DNA of 13,760 bases from SIG636 sp045604285 (GTDB taxonomy: Bacteria; Bacillota; Clostridia; Oscillospirales; CAG-382), in the NCBI GenBank assembly GCA_045604285.1, contig JAZUNS010000009.1, forward strand, positions 1 to 13,760. The letters are read 5' to 3'. The notes under the pieces are model-generated. The model saw only the letters and a program-made list of their open reading frames with translations, ran no database searches and was not told the origin of the DNA. Positions 5,970-12,962 of the stretch are shown in pieces. A program made the position numbers and the translations under genes. How positions within the stretch are numbered: the first letter of the stretch is position 1; each line of letters opens with the position of its first letter.

Positions 5970-8281
5970 TAAGCTTTAACTTCCTCCATAATAAAGGCTT
6001 CAAGAACGTCGCCAACCTTAATGTCGTTAAACTTTTCAAGTCCAATACCGCATTCAAAGGATTGTGCAACCTCTCTTACGTCGTCCTTAAATCTCTTAAG
6101 GGAAGATATCTTGTCTTCAAATATAACGACGCTGTCTCTTACAACTCTTATAAATGCGTTTCTGGTAATCTTACCGTCCTGAACGTAAGAACCTGCAATA
6201 GTACCAACGTTGGGTACGTGAATAGTCTGTCTAACCTCAGCTCTGCCCAAAATAACTTCCTTAAACTTGGGCGCAAGCATACCCTTCATAGCAGCCTCAA
6301 TTTCTTCAAGGCATTCGTAAATAATACGGTAGGTGCGTATATCAACGTTCTTTTCTTCGGCAGAGGATAGGGCAGACTTGTCGGGTCTGATATTAAAGCC
6401 GATGATAATAGCGTTAGAGGCATCTGCCAGCATAACGTCGTTATCGCTTATACCGCCTACACCGGTGTGTATAACCTTAACCTTAACTTCCTCATTAGAA
6501 AGCTTCTCAAGGCTGGCTTTAACTGCTTCGGCAGAGCCCTGAACGTCTGCTTTTACTATAAGGTTAAGCTCTTTAACGCCGTCATTGATCTGGCTGAACA
6601 AATCGTCCAAATTAACCTTTGCGGCGCGGCTGAACTCAGCATCCTTCTTTTCCTGCTTGCGCTTTTCAACCAGCTCTCTCGCCATCTTCTCGTCCTTAAC
6701 TGCGTAGAAGACGTCGCCTGCATCGGGAACCTCGGAAAGACCGGTGATCTCAACGGGGCAGGAGGGGCCTGCTTCGGTAATACGCTGACCCTTGTCGTTA
6801 AGCATAACTCTTACACGACCGACAGAAGTGCCTGCAATTACAACATCACCGTGTCTAAGGGTGCCGTTCTGTACCAAAACAGAGGCAACGGTACCTCTGC
6901 CCTTGTCAAGGCGTGCTTCAATAACAACGCCCTTTGCGGCTCTGTTGGGGTTGGCCTTAAGGTCCATAACCTCTGCGTTAAGCAAAATCATCTCCAAAAG
7001 GTCCTCAATACCCGTATGCTTAACGGCAGAAACGGGTACGCAAATAACGTCACCGCCCCATTCTTCGGGTACCAGCTCGTACTGAACCAAAGCGTTTTTA
7101 ACGTTATCGGGGTTAGCGGTGGGCTTATCCATCTTGTTAATTGCAACAACGATAGAAACCCCCGCAGCCTTAGCGTGGTTTATAGCCTCAACGGTCTGAG
7201 GCATAATGCCGTCATCAGCGGCAACTACAAGTACTGCAATATCCGTTATATTGGCGCCTCTTGCACGCATAGCGGTGAAAGCGGCGTGACCGGGAGTATC
7301 AAGGAAGGTGATATCCTCACCGTTTATAGAAACGCTGTAAGCACCGATATGCTGGGTAATACCGCCTGCCTCGCCGGAGGTAACGTTGGTGTTACGTATA
7401 GCGTCCAGCAACGAGGTCTTACCGTGGTCAACGTGACCCATAACTACAACTACGGGCGCTCTGTGAACAAGCTGGTCTTCGGTATCAACGCTTTCGTCAA
7501 ACAGTCTTTCTTCTATGGTTACAACTACTTCCTTTGTAACGTCAATGCCCATCTCGTCGCAGAGGAGGTAAGCCGTATCAAAGTCAATGCTTTCGTTAAC
7601 GGTTGCCATAACGCCCATCTTCATAAGGCGCTTGATAACCTCGCCAACCGCAGTCTTCATGCGGGAAGCAAGCTCAGAAACGGTTATTTCATCGGGAACG
7701 GTTATGCTAAGCTTAACGGGCTTGGGCTTAAAGGGAGCCTTCTTAGGCTCGTTCTTGGGGAAACCGCCCTTGCCGTCAACCTTGCCGTGGGGGGTCTTTT
7801 TCTTTATGCGCTGAACGTTCTTGCTTTCCTTGTCAGATCTTGTGTCATACTTTTCAAGCTTATCGTCATACTTAGAAAGGTCAACCGCAACGCCGCCTCT
7901 CGTGTCAACGTGGCGAACCTGGGTTTTATCCTTCTTTTTAACGGGGGCGGCGCCCTTCTTTGCAGGCTCCTTGGGCTTAACAACTACGCCTGCTTTTTCC
8001 GCCTCTGCCATAGCCTTTGCTTCTTCTGCAGCCTTCTTAGCCTCTTCTTCGGCCTTCTGTGCCGCCTTTTTGTCATCATAATGCTTGAAAAAGGCAGTAA
8101 GGTCTACCTGATTATTCTGTGTTACGTATTCAAATATTATACTAAGCTCTTCGCCCTCCAAAACGGACATAGAGCTTCTTCTGGGCATACCGTGGTCGCT
8201 CAAAAGCTGTACTAAATCTTTATTCTTTACGTTAAGTTCCTTTGCTAAGGTGTTTATCTTATATTTTTCCATTGTTGCCAT
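5969..8281 (-). CDS. infB: Translation initiation factor IF-2
   Basis: This 770-residue GTPase brings initiator fMet-tRNA to the 30S subunit and promotes subunit joining. It has a first IF2_N domain (about 4-55), a charged low-complexity Lys/Ala/Glu linker (about 70-190), and a second IF2_N domain (about 195-245). In the GTPase domain, G1 is 'GHVDHGKT' (282-289), switch 1 is 'GEAGGITQHIGAY' (303-315), G3 is 'DTPGH' (328-332) and G4 is 'NKMD' (382-385). Domains II-IV end in 'GDVLEAFIMEEV'. All motifs are intact. The ATG at 8281 is preferred because GGAGGT (8292-8297) is 10 nt upstream. An internal ATG at 8272 is a weaker alternative. The ylxR stop is 3 nt upstream; the ylxQ gene usually found between ylxR and infB is missing. 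Confidence 0.98.
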   Translation of the reverse strand: MATMEKYKINTLAKELNVKNKDLVQLLSDHGMPRRSSMSVLEGEELSIIFEYVTQNNQVDLTAFFKHYDDKKAAQKAEEEAKKAAEEAKAMAEAEKAGVVVKPKEPAKKGAAPVKKKDKTQVRHVDTRGGVAVDLSKYDDKLEKYDTRSDKESKNVQRIKKKTPHGKVDGKGGFPKNEPKKAPFKPKPVKLSITVPDEITVSELASRMKTAVGEVIKRLMKMGVMATVNESIDFDTAYLLCDEMGIDVTKEVVVTIEERLFDESVDTEDQLVHRAPVVVVMGHVDHGKTSLLDAIRNTNVTSGEAGGITQHIGAYSVSINGEDITFLDTPGHAAFTAMRARGANITDIAVLVVAADDGIMPQTVEAINHAKAAGVSIVVAINKMDKPTANPDNVKNALVQYELVPEEWGGDVICVPVSAVKHTGIEDLLEMILLNAEVMDLKANPNRAAKGVVIEARLDKGRGTVASVLVQNGTLRHGDVVIAGTSVGRVRVMLNDKGQRITEAGPSCPVEITGLSEVPDAGDVFYAVKDEKMARELVEKRKQEKKDAEFSRAAKVNLDDLFSQINDGVKELNLIVKADVQGSAEAVKASLEKLSNEEVKVKVIHTGVGGISDNDVMLADASNAIIIGFNIRPDKSALSSAEEKNVDIRTYRIIYECLEEIEAAMKGMLAPKFKEVILGRAEVRQTIHVPNVGTIAGSYVQDGKITRNAFIRVVRDSVVIFEDKISSLKRFKDDVREVAQSFECGIGLEKFNDIKVGDVLEAFIMEEVKA

Positions 8282-8284
8282 ATA

Positions 8285-8563
8285 TCATCGCACCTCCATA
8301 TTAGATGAAAGCTCTTCCAGCTTTAAGTATATATCCGTGGGTATCTGTGTATGAAAAATCTTGTCCAACCTTTTGCTTTTGCGTACACCCTTAAGGCAAT
8401 CGGCGTTTTTGCAAACGTAAGCGCCCCTGCCTGCCAGCTTGCCGCTTGTGTCAATCTGTATCCCCTCGGTGTTTTTTACAACCCTTATAAGCATCTCCTT
8501 GGGAAACATTTCCTGGCATCCTACGCATTTTCGCAAAGGTATGTGCTTTTGTTTTTCTGTCAT
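8285..8563 (-). CDS. rnpM: YlxR/RnpM family RNA-binding protein
   Basis: This 92-residue protein carries the YlxR hallmarks: 'LRKCVGCQEMFPKEMLIRVV' in the first third and 'GKLAGRGAYVCKNADCL' in the middle. The family protein in Bacillus subtilis was renamed RnpM after it was shown to bind the RNase P RNA and modulate its activity. That is family knowledge; nothing in this window tests it. It sits between nusA and infB as in most Firmicutes, 54 nt after nusA and 3 nt before infB. AGGATGG lies upstream of the ATG with a rather long spacing, so translation is probably moderate. Confidence 0.93.
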   Translation of the reverse strand: MTEKQKHIPLRKCVGCQEMFPKEMLIRVVKNTEGIQIDTSGKLAGRGAYVCKNADCLKGVRKSKRLDKIFHTQIPTDIYLKLEELSSNMEVR

Positions 8564-8617
8564 TGGTTTTACACCATCCTTAAACGTCCACCCACTATCG
8601 GCGGTCAGTAATCGGTT

Positions 8618-9706
8618 TTAAGCTTCGGTATCCTCCGCCGTGTCTTGTCCTTCGGCTTCATCCCCTTCAAGGGTACGGCTGCTCTTTATATCTATCTTGC
8701 AGCCGGTAAGCTTTGCGGCAAGTCTTGCATTCTGACCCTTCCTGCCTATGGCAAGGGAAAGCTGGTCATCGTTAACCAAAACTCTGTAAGAGTTATCGCT
8801 TTCAGACGTTTTGATAACCGAAAGTACGGTTGCGGGTGCAAGGGCTGCAGAAATAAATTCGGCAGGATCCTCGCTGTACTTTATAATGTCTATCTTTTCG
8901 CCTACAAGCTCTGCGGATATAGCGTTCTTTCTTGCACCCTTGGGGCCTATGCAGGAGCCTATAGGGTCAACCTCAGGGTTGGTAGAGCTTACAGCAATCT
9001 TGGTTCTGCTGCCTGCTTCTCTTGCAACGGCGTTAATAATAACGGTGCCGTCCTTAACTTCGGGAACCTCCAGCTCAAACAAACGGGTAACAAGACCGGG
9101 ATGTACTCTGGAAAGAACGATGGAAGGCCCTCTCGTCTCTCTGCGAATTTCGGTAATAAATACCTTAATTCTGTCGCCAACCTGCAGGTTTTCTTCAGCT
9201 ATCTGCTCGTGCTTGTAAAGCGCCATCTCGTTTTTGCCTATCTCAAGGGTGGCGTTGCCGGTGGTGGGGTCAACACGGGTAACGATGGCGGAAACGATCT
9301 CTTCCTTCTTTTCGTCGTATTCCTTAATCATCATTCCTCTTTCAGCTTCACGAATGCCCTGTATAATAACCTGCTTGCCCGTCTGTGCAGAAATTCTGCC
9401 AAAGTTCTTGGGCTTTATTTCAATTTCATAAACGTCGCCAACCTTGTATCTCTTGGACTTTTGCATTGCATCCTCAAGAGATATCTGGGTTTCTGCATCC
9501 TCAACGGTTTCAACAACGTCAAGTCTGCGATAAAGGCGAACCTCTTTTTTTACGGGGTCAAGCTTTACCCTTACGTTTTCCTGCCCGCCGCTGTCTCTTC
9601 TGTAGGCAGATACCAAGGCAGCCTCAACTTTTTCCATCATATAAGCGGCAGATATACCTTTTTCCTTTTCAAGTAAATCCAAAGCTTCAAAAAATTCTTT
9701 GTTCAT
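8618..9706 (-). CDS. nusA: Transcription termination/antitermination factor NusA
   Basis: This 362-residue RNA polymerase-binding factor controls pausing, intrinsic termination and antitermination. It has an N-terminal RNAP-binding domain (about 1-125), an S1 domain (about 137-200), KH1 with 'GSCIGPKGARK' (250-260) and KH2 with 'AIGRKGQNARLA' (319-330). A short acidic tail (348-362) follows. The C-terminal acidic repeat domains of the E. coli protein are absent, as is normal in Firmicutes. I chose the ATG at 9706 because GAGGA lies 8-9 nt upstream. A GTG 15 nt further up is in frame but overlaps that ribosome binding site. The gap to rimP is 48 nt. Its operon leader contains a terminator-like hairpin that may be a target of NusA itself. 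Confidence 0.97.
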   Translation of the reverse strand: MNKEFFEALDLLEKEKGISAAYMMEKVEAALVSAYRRDSGGQENVRVKLDPVKKEVRLYRRLDVVETVEDAETQISLEDAMQKSKRYKVGDVYEIEIKPKNFGRISAQTGKQVIIQGIREAERGMMIKEYDEKKEEIVSAIVTRVDPTTGNATLEIGKNEMALYKHEQIAEENLQVGDRIKVFITEIRRETRGPSIVLSRVHPGLVTRLFELEVPEVKDGTVIINAVAREAGSRTKIAVSSTNPEVDPIGSCIGPKGARKNAISAELVGEKIDIIKYSEDPAEFISAALAPATVLSVIKTSESDNSYRVLVNDDQLSLAIGRKGQNARLAAKLTGCKIDIKSSRTLEGDEAEGQDTAEDTEA

Positions 9707-9754
9707 TTGTGTTTTCCTCACATATATTCTTGCGGCATCAAGTCCGCTGTTTTA

Positions 9755-10219
9755 CTATATTTCGTGGTAGATGCAAAGTCTGGCTACGGATTTTTTAGGC
9801 AACACCAGGGCGCCGCCGTCCTTTGCAAAGCTGTAGCCCTCGTCATCCCAGGCAGTCATAACCGCTGCAAACTCTTTAACACCGTCAACGGGCGCAAAAA
9901 GCTTAACGGTAACGGGCAAGGCGGTATTAACCGCATAGTCGTAATGCTCAGCCCTTCTTAAGGCACGCTCAGCCCCAACGCTGGAAACCTCCAAACAGTA
10001 GGAGGAGGGAATGGGGTCAGCCTCGTCAAGCATGGGGTCTATCGCCTTGGTAACCTCAGAGCAATCGTTAATGGTAATGCCTTCGGGCTTATCAATCGTT
10101 ACCAGTAGATTCAAGCCCGACCCTTCCTTAACCAGCTCCACGTTCCAAAGGGTAATGCCCAAAGCTTCAACCGTAGATTTTATAAGGTTTTCCACGTCTT
10201 TTGCTATGTTTTTAGCCAT
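9755..10219 (-). CDS. rimP: Ribosome maturation factor RimP
   Basis: This 154-residue protein is required for 30S maturation. It has the N-terminal alpha/beta domain with 'LGITLWNVELVKEGSGLNLLVTID' and 'GITINDCSEVTKAIDPML', then 'YCLEVSSVGAERALR'. That last block corresponds to the usual SSPGLDRPL signature but carries Val for Pro and Glu for Asp. The C-terminal SH3-like domain follows. The ATG at 10219 has GGAG 8 nt upstream. The in-frame 33-residue extension upstream would have to read through the leader palindrome and promoter and is not coding. It is the first gene of the nusA-infB operon. Confidence 0.94.
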   Translation of the reverse strand: MAKNIAKDVENLIKSTVEALGITLWNVELVKEGSGLNLLVTIDKPEGITINDCSEVTKAIDPMLDEADPIPSSYCLEVSSVGAERALRRAEHYDYAVNTALPVTVKLFAPVDGVKEFAAVMTAWDDEGYSFAKDGGALVLPKKSVARLCIYHEI

Positions 10220-10251
10220 ACAAATCACTCCAAAAAATAAAGCACGTGAAA

Positions 10252-10279
10252 AAAGTGAGCATTTTAAAATGCTCACTTT
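10252..10279 (-). terminator. Leader hairpin (putative attenuator) of the rimP-nusA operon
   Basis: This is a perfect 28-bp palindrome whose minus-strand 3' arm runs into six T residues (10249-10254), then CACGTG. It lies between the promoter (10307-10334) and the rimP ATG (10219), about 20-45 nt downstream of the expected transcript start. No promoter is visible between it and rimP, so every rimP transcript must cross it. It may also stop readthrough from the NYN gene upstream. Confidence 0.7.
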
Positions 10280-10306
10280 ATAAACTATGCTATCATCATT
10301 GATAAT

Positions 10307-10334
10307 ATTATACCACAAAAAACAGTAAAAGCAA
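10307..10334 (-). promoter_or_regulatory. Promoter of the rimP-nusA-infB operon
   Basis: Minus strand: perfect -10 TATAAT (10307-10312) with an extended TGG in front, and -35 TTGCTT (10329-10334) at a 16-bp spacing. The predicted start is near 10300, about 80 nt upstream of the rimP ATG, so the leader hairpin is transcribed. Confidence 0.75.
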
Positions 10335-10372
10335 TAGCGTTTATCAAAAAAAAGGAATAAAACCCAAAAAAA

Positions 10373-11200
10373 TTACACGTCAGCGCTATAAAAACCTTTA
10401 CTTTCAGCCAAATCCCAATCCACAAACAAAGCGTCCTTTTCGGCATAACCCCTGCCGCCAAGATTACGCTTGCTTATTACGCCTTCCGCAATAAGCTTAT
10501 CCAAAGCATTAATAATTTTTTTACGCTCCAACCGTTTATCCTTGGCAACTGCATCTGCCACTTTTACAAAAGTGGGCAGTTTTTTAGAATTTTTGTTTTG
10601 CTCAGCTTTAAGGTGTTCAAAAATTTTTCGGTAATACAAGCCGTAAACGTCAGCCTCGTTGGGTAGGGAAACCGTCCACGTTGATGTTTCCATAAGCTGC
10701 TTGGAAAAACAGCCCTTAATGGCGTAAACGCCAACCTCTTTACCGTAAATGTTTTTTAAAAATGCTGTAACAGAGCTGAAATGTCCGTCACCGGAAAAAA
10801 GAATGAATGCTTCTATATCGTCTGCAAGCAGTGCCTTTTGATAAATGTTATCAAGTATAATAAAGTCAGTAAAATCTTTTTTTGTTCCGTTAGGGGAGCG
10901 TGTATCAATAATTTTGTTGGTGTACGGTCTTATCCGCCCTATCTCGTCTGCCAGGTTCTTGTGAGAAAAATCAGCAAAAAACATAACCTCTTTTACGTTT
11001 ACCCTGCTTTGCAAATCCTCAAACCATGCCTTTATGTTGGGGCGTATACCGTAGTTGTTGTTTAAAGATATGTACCAATGTTCGTAATCCACAAAGACAG
11101 CCGCCGACGGTAACCCTGCCTTGCCCGTTTTTATGGGCGCTGCAAGCTGCTTAGGCCCGTCACTGCCTTTGCCAAATAGCCGTAAAATAACCCGTTGCAC
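10373..11200 (-). CDS. NYN (LabA/DUF88-like) putative ribonuclease with C-terminal winged-helix-like region
   Basis: This 275-residue protein has a PIN-fold NYN domain (about residues 33-162). 'AVFVDYEHW' supplies D38, 'KKDFTDFIILDNIY' supplies D109 and D112, and 'FILFSGDGHF' supplies D138. 'GKEVGVYAIKG' follows, the pattern of acidic residues expected for a metal-dependent RNase of the LabA/DUF88 group. A basic linker (about 199-208) leads to a region (about 209-265) that looks like a winged helix ('LPTFVKVADAVAKDKRLERKKIINALDKL' type helices, then 'GGRGYAEKD'), possibly an RNA or DNA binding module. The start is GTG at 11200, with GAGGA 5 nt upstream. AAGGAG directly abuts the GTG, so a downstream non-ATG start is not excluded. 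It is transcribed from its own consensus promoter. The substrate is unknown, and the neighbours (sigE, rimP) suggest no specific pathway. Confidence 0.8.
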   Translation of the reverse strand: MQRVILRLFGKGSDGPKQLAAPIKTGKAGLPSAAVFVDYEHWYISLNNNYGIRPNIKAWFEDLQSRVNVKEVMFFADFSHKNLADEIGRIRPYTNKIIDTRSPNGTKKDFTDFIILDNIYQKALLADDIEAFILFSGDGHFSSVTAFLKNIYGKEVGVYAIKGCFSKQLMETSTWTVSLPNEADVYGLYYRKIFEHLKAEQNKNSKKLPTFVKVADAVAKDKRLERKKIINALDKLIAEGVISKRNLGGRGYAEKDALFVDWDLAESKGFYSADV

Positions 11201-11244
11201 CTCCTTCCTCAGTATTACTTATATACGAAGCATTCCACGTAAAA

Positions 11245-11273
11245 ATTATATCATCTGCCGAAAGAGTTGTCAA
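11245..11273 (-). promoter_or_regulatory. Full-consensus sigma-A promoter of the NYN gene
   Basis: Minus strand: TTGACA (11268-11273), 17-bp spacer, TATAAT (11245-11250), plus a TGA extended -10. It starts 9 nt after the sigE stop codon. The expected transcript start is near 11238, giving a leader of about 38 nt. I see no terminator between sigE and this promoter, so sigE readthrough is possible. Confidence 0.9.
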
Positions 11274-11282
11274 GTTTTTAAT

Positions 11283-12005
11283 TTATCCGCCCATGCCCAT
11301 TTTAAAAAGCTCGTCCTTAAGCCTCTCTATAATCCGCTTTTCAAGCCTGGATATATAGGATTGCGAAATCCCCAGCAGGTCGGCTACCTCCTTTTGCGTA
11401 AGCTCCTTTCCGTTGCCCTCCCCAAAACCAAACCGTTTTTCTATAATCAGCCTGTCCCTTGGGGAAAGCTTGCTTATTGCCTTGTGTATTATCTTTTTGT
11501 CCTCGCCGCTTTCAATGGCGCTGTATACAAAGTCGTTTTCCGTCCCCAACACGTCGGATAACAGCAGCTCGTTTCCGTCCCAATCGGTGTTTAGTGGCTC
11601 GTCAAGGGACAGCTCCGACTTACCGCCCACCTTTCGCATATACATAAGAATTTCGTTTTCAATACAGCGTGAAGCGTAAGTGGCAAGCTTTATCTGTTTA
11701 TCGGCCCTAAAGGTGTTAACCGCTTTCATAAGTCCTATGGTGCCTATGGAGATAAGATCCTCTATCCCCGCAGACTGGCTTTCAAATTTTTTTGCTATAT
11801 ATACCACCAGCCGCAGGTTATGCTCAATAAGCTTGTTGCGGGCCTCGGCATCGTTTTCCGCCAAGGCTGTAAGCTCTGCCTCTTCTTCCTTCGTCAGGGG
11901 CGGCGGCAGAGTATGGGGACCGTTTATGTAATAAATATCGTTGGATTTATAAAACAACTTGGCTAAAAGCCGTAAAAACGAAGCAACAAGCTTTTTGCTG
12001 TTCAT
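11283..12005 (-). CDS. sigE: RNA polymerase sporulation sigma factor SigE (pro-sigma-E)
   Basis: This 240-residue sigma-70-family factor is the first mother-cell-specific sigma of sporulation. Residues 1 to about 25 form the hydrophobic/basic pro-sequence ('LVASFLRLLAKLFYKSNDIYY'), which in Bacillus is removed by SpoIIGA at the forespore septum; the 'YYI.G...LPPPL' junction is conserved. Region 2 has 'HNLRLVVYIAKKFE', 'EDLISIGTIGLMKAVNTF' and 'KLATYASRCIENEILMYMR'. 'SLDEPLNTDWDGNELLLSDVLGT' is diagnostic for SigE rather than SigK or SigG. Region 4 has 'TQKEVADLLGISQSYISRLEKRIIERLK'. The ATG at 12005 has GAGAGGT 7 nt upstream, overlapping the spoIIGA stop region; the gap is 12 nt. sigG, which follows sigE in many spore formers, is absent here. 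Confidence 0.97.
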   Translation of the reverse strand: MNSKKLVASFLRLLAKLFYKSNDIYYINGPHTLPPPLTKEEEAELTALAENDAEARNKLIEHNLRLVVYIAKKFESQSAGIEDLISIGTIGLMKAVNTFRADKQIKLATYASRCIENEILMYMRKVGGKSELSLDEPLNTDWDGNELLLSDVLGTENDFVYSAIESGEDKKIIHKAISKLSPRDRLIIEKRFGFGEGNGKELTQKEVADLLGISQSYISRLEKRIIERLKDELFKMGMGG

Positions 12006-12017
12006 GCTTTCTACCTC

Positions 12018-12860
12018 TCAAAAAATATTAATGGGCGCAATTCCGTCACATCCGCCAAAGGATTTACCGGCAAAATCTATGGCAACGCACAGTCGCACCT
12101 CTTTAAACTCTCGCTTGCCAAAAAGCCGCACCTCTGCCTTTTCCGGCACAAAGGAAGGCAAAATAACGCTGCCGCCTATCCCCCTTACGGGAATCGGACG
12201 TATACCTTCACCTGCAGGCAGCTCTTTAAGCGTTGCCAGCTCCTCCTTGCCAAACAAGACTTCCAAAGCGTCGGCACCCGCTATTACAACGGGCAGCCCC
12301 GTAAAGGGACAGCACAAAAGATTTCCGCTGTCTGCAAGGCAAAACAAGCTGCAGCCCTTGTTGCGAAACAACAGCTTTACGTCTCCGTGCCTTGCCCTCG
12401 CCCTGCCCTTGGCTTTAACTATGCAAAAGCACAAAAGCACCCCCGCAACGGCGGCAGACGCCAAAAGTGCAGCGGGTGAAAGCTCGGCATAAAAGTAGCC
12501 GTTATAAACGGCAAAAGCGCCGCAAAGGGTATATACTGCCCACAGCGTACCGCCCAGCAGGGCGCAGGTGGCAAAAAAACAAAGTGCAGAGGCAACGACG
12601 GCTTTAAAAGACCTGCAGGGCAAAGCCACAAAGCAAATAACCAGCCCGGCGGCACAGTGAAATACCAACGCCGCCATGGGGTGAAGGTTGCCTATTGGAA
12701 GAGCCGCCAAGGAGTACAGCCCACCCAAAAGGCATCCGCCTACAAATCGCAGCGGAGAAAAAGCCCTGCCCAACAGCAGGGCGGTCATTGCAAGACAAAG
12801 CCCATCGGTGATAAAATTGATAATAAACAGAACATCGGCGTATATAACAGTTTCCTCCAA
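12018..12860 (-). CDS. spoIIGA: Sporulation sigma-E factor-processing aspartic peptidase SpoIIGA
   Basis: This 280-residue membrane protease cleaves the pro-sequence from SigE. The N-terminal half (about 1-150) is very hydrophobic, with about five membrane segments, beginning 'TVIYADVLFIINFITDG' as in known SpoIIGA. The cytosolic C-terminal half is the protease domain, with catalytic Asp177 in 'LADSGNLL', then 'GLPVVI', 'RPIPVRGIGGSVILPSFVPE' and 'GGCDGIAP'. I assign a TTG start at 12860. AAGGAGG (12870-12876) is 9 nt upstream, the predicted transcript starts only a few bases before that, and the residues encoded further up are a non-family Arg-rich run. The in-frame ATG at 12935 lies upstream of the promoter. 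It is co-transcribed with sigE, 12 nt downstream. Slightly shorter than the Bacillus protein (about 309). Confidence 0.93.
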   Translation of the reverse strand: MEETVIYADVLFIINFITDGLCLAMTALLLGRAFSPLRFVGGCLLGGLYSLAALPIGNLHPMAALVFHCAAGLVICFVALPCRSFKAVVASALCFFATCALLGGTLWAVYTLCGAFAVYNGYFYAELSPAALLASAAVAGVLLCFCIVKAKGRARARHGDVKLLFRNKGCSLFCLADSGNLLCCPFTGLPVVIAGADALEVLFGKEELATLKELPAGEGIRPIPVRGIGGSVILPSFVPEKAEVRLFGKREFKEVRLCVAIDFAGKSFGGCDGIAPINIF

Positions 12861-12869
12861 CCGCCGTCG

Positions 12870-12876
12870 CCTCCTT
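12870..12876 (-). promoter_or_regulatory. Ribosome binding site that fixes the spoIIGA TTG start
   Basis: AAGGAGG on the minus strand, 9 nt before TTG at 12860. No ATG or GTG lies in frame at a usable distance, and the promoter leaves almost no leader in front of it. Confidence 0.75.
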
Positions 12877-12884
12877 CGCACAGA

Positions 12885-12917
12885 ATTATATTGCATCTGC
12901 GGCATAAAAAATGTCAT
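12885..12917 (-). promoter_or_regulatory. spoIIGA-sigE promoter with 21-bp spacer
   Basis: Minus strand: TATAAT (12885-12890) and ATGACA (12912-12917), separated by 21 bp. No better -35 exists at 16-18 bp. The Bacillus spoIIG promoter is known for a similar over-long spacer (22 bp) that requires Spo0A. A clean TGTCGAA box is not present here; TGTCATA (12912-12918, plus strand) is the closest match. Confidence 0.6.
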
Positions 12918-12920
12918 ATT
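12891..12920 (+). promoter_or_regulatory. Candidate divergent promoter for the small membrane protein gene
   Basis: Plus strand: TTGCAT (12891-12896), 18-bp spacer, CATATT (12915-12920) preceded by TGT (extended -10). It overlaps the spoIIGA promoter on the other strand. TCATATT at 12914-12920 also matches a sigma-E -35 pattern, but the corresponding -10 is poor, so the sigma factor is undecided. Confidence 0.4.
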
Positions 12921-12962
12921 CGGAGAGGGAAGCAAATATTTTTATGTTACGGAGGTGTTTTT

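Noticed and set aside
6467..8215. 582-codon open frame on the plus strand, antisense to infB
   Set aside because: It lies wholly within the unmistakable IF-2 gene, has no ribosome binding site and shows no recognisable motifs. Long antisense frames arise from codon bias of the real gene.
8645..9676. 343-codon open frame on the plus strand, antisense to nusA
   Set aside because: A shadow of nusA. The translation is rich in Asn, Tyr and Cys without domain signatures, and the minus-strand NusA domains are complete.
9707..9754. Small GCGG/CCGC hairpin between rimP and nusA
   Set aside because: It has only 4 bp of stem with no T tract. It is too weak to call a terminator or processing site.
10241..10256. 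CACGTGAAA resembling half of a ParB parS site
   Set aside because: Only about 11 of 16 positions match the palindromic parS consensus and the left half is wrong. It is better explained as leader sequence after the attenuator hairpin.
12861..12935. Longer SpoIIGA with an ATG at 12935
   Set aside because: That ATG is upstream of the promoter, the extra residues include an Arg run foreign to the family, and AAGGAGG is correctly placed for the TTG at 12860.
12657..12962. N-terminal extension of the 59-residue gene back into spoIIGA
   Set aside because: It overlaps spoIIGA antisense, and the strong GGAGG at 12951-12955 marks the ATG at 12963 as the start.
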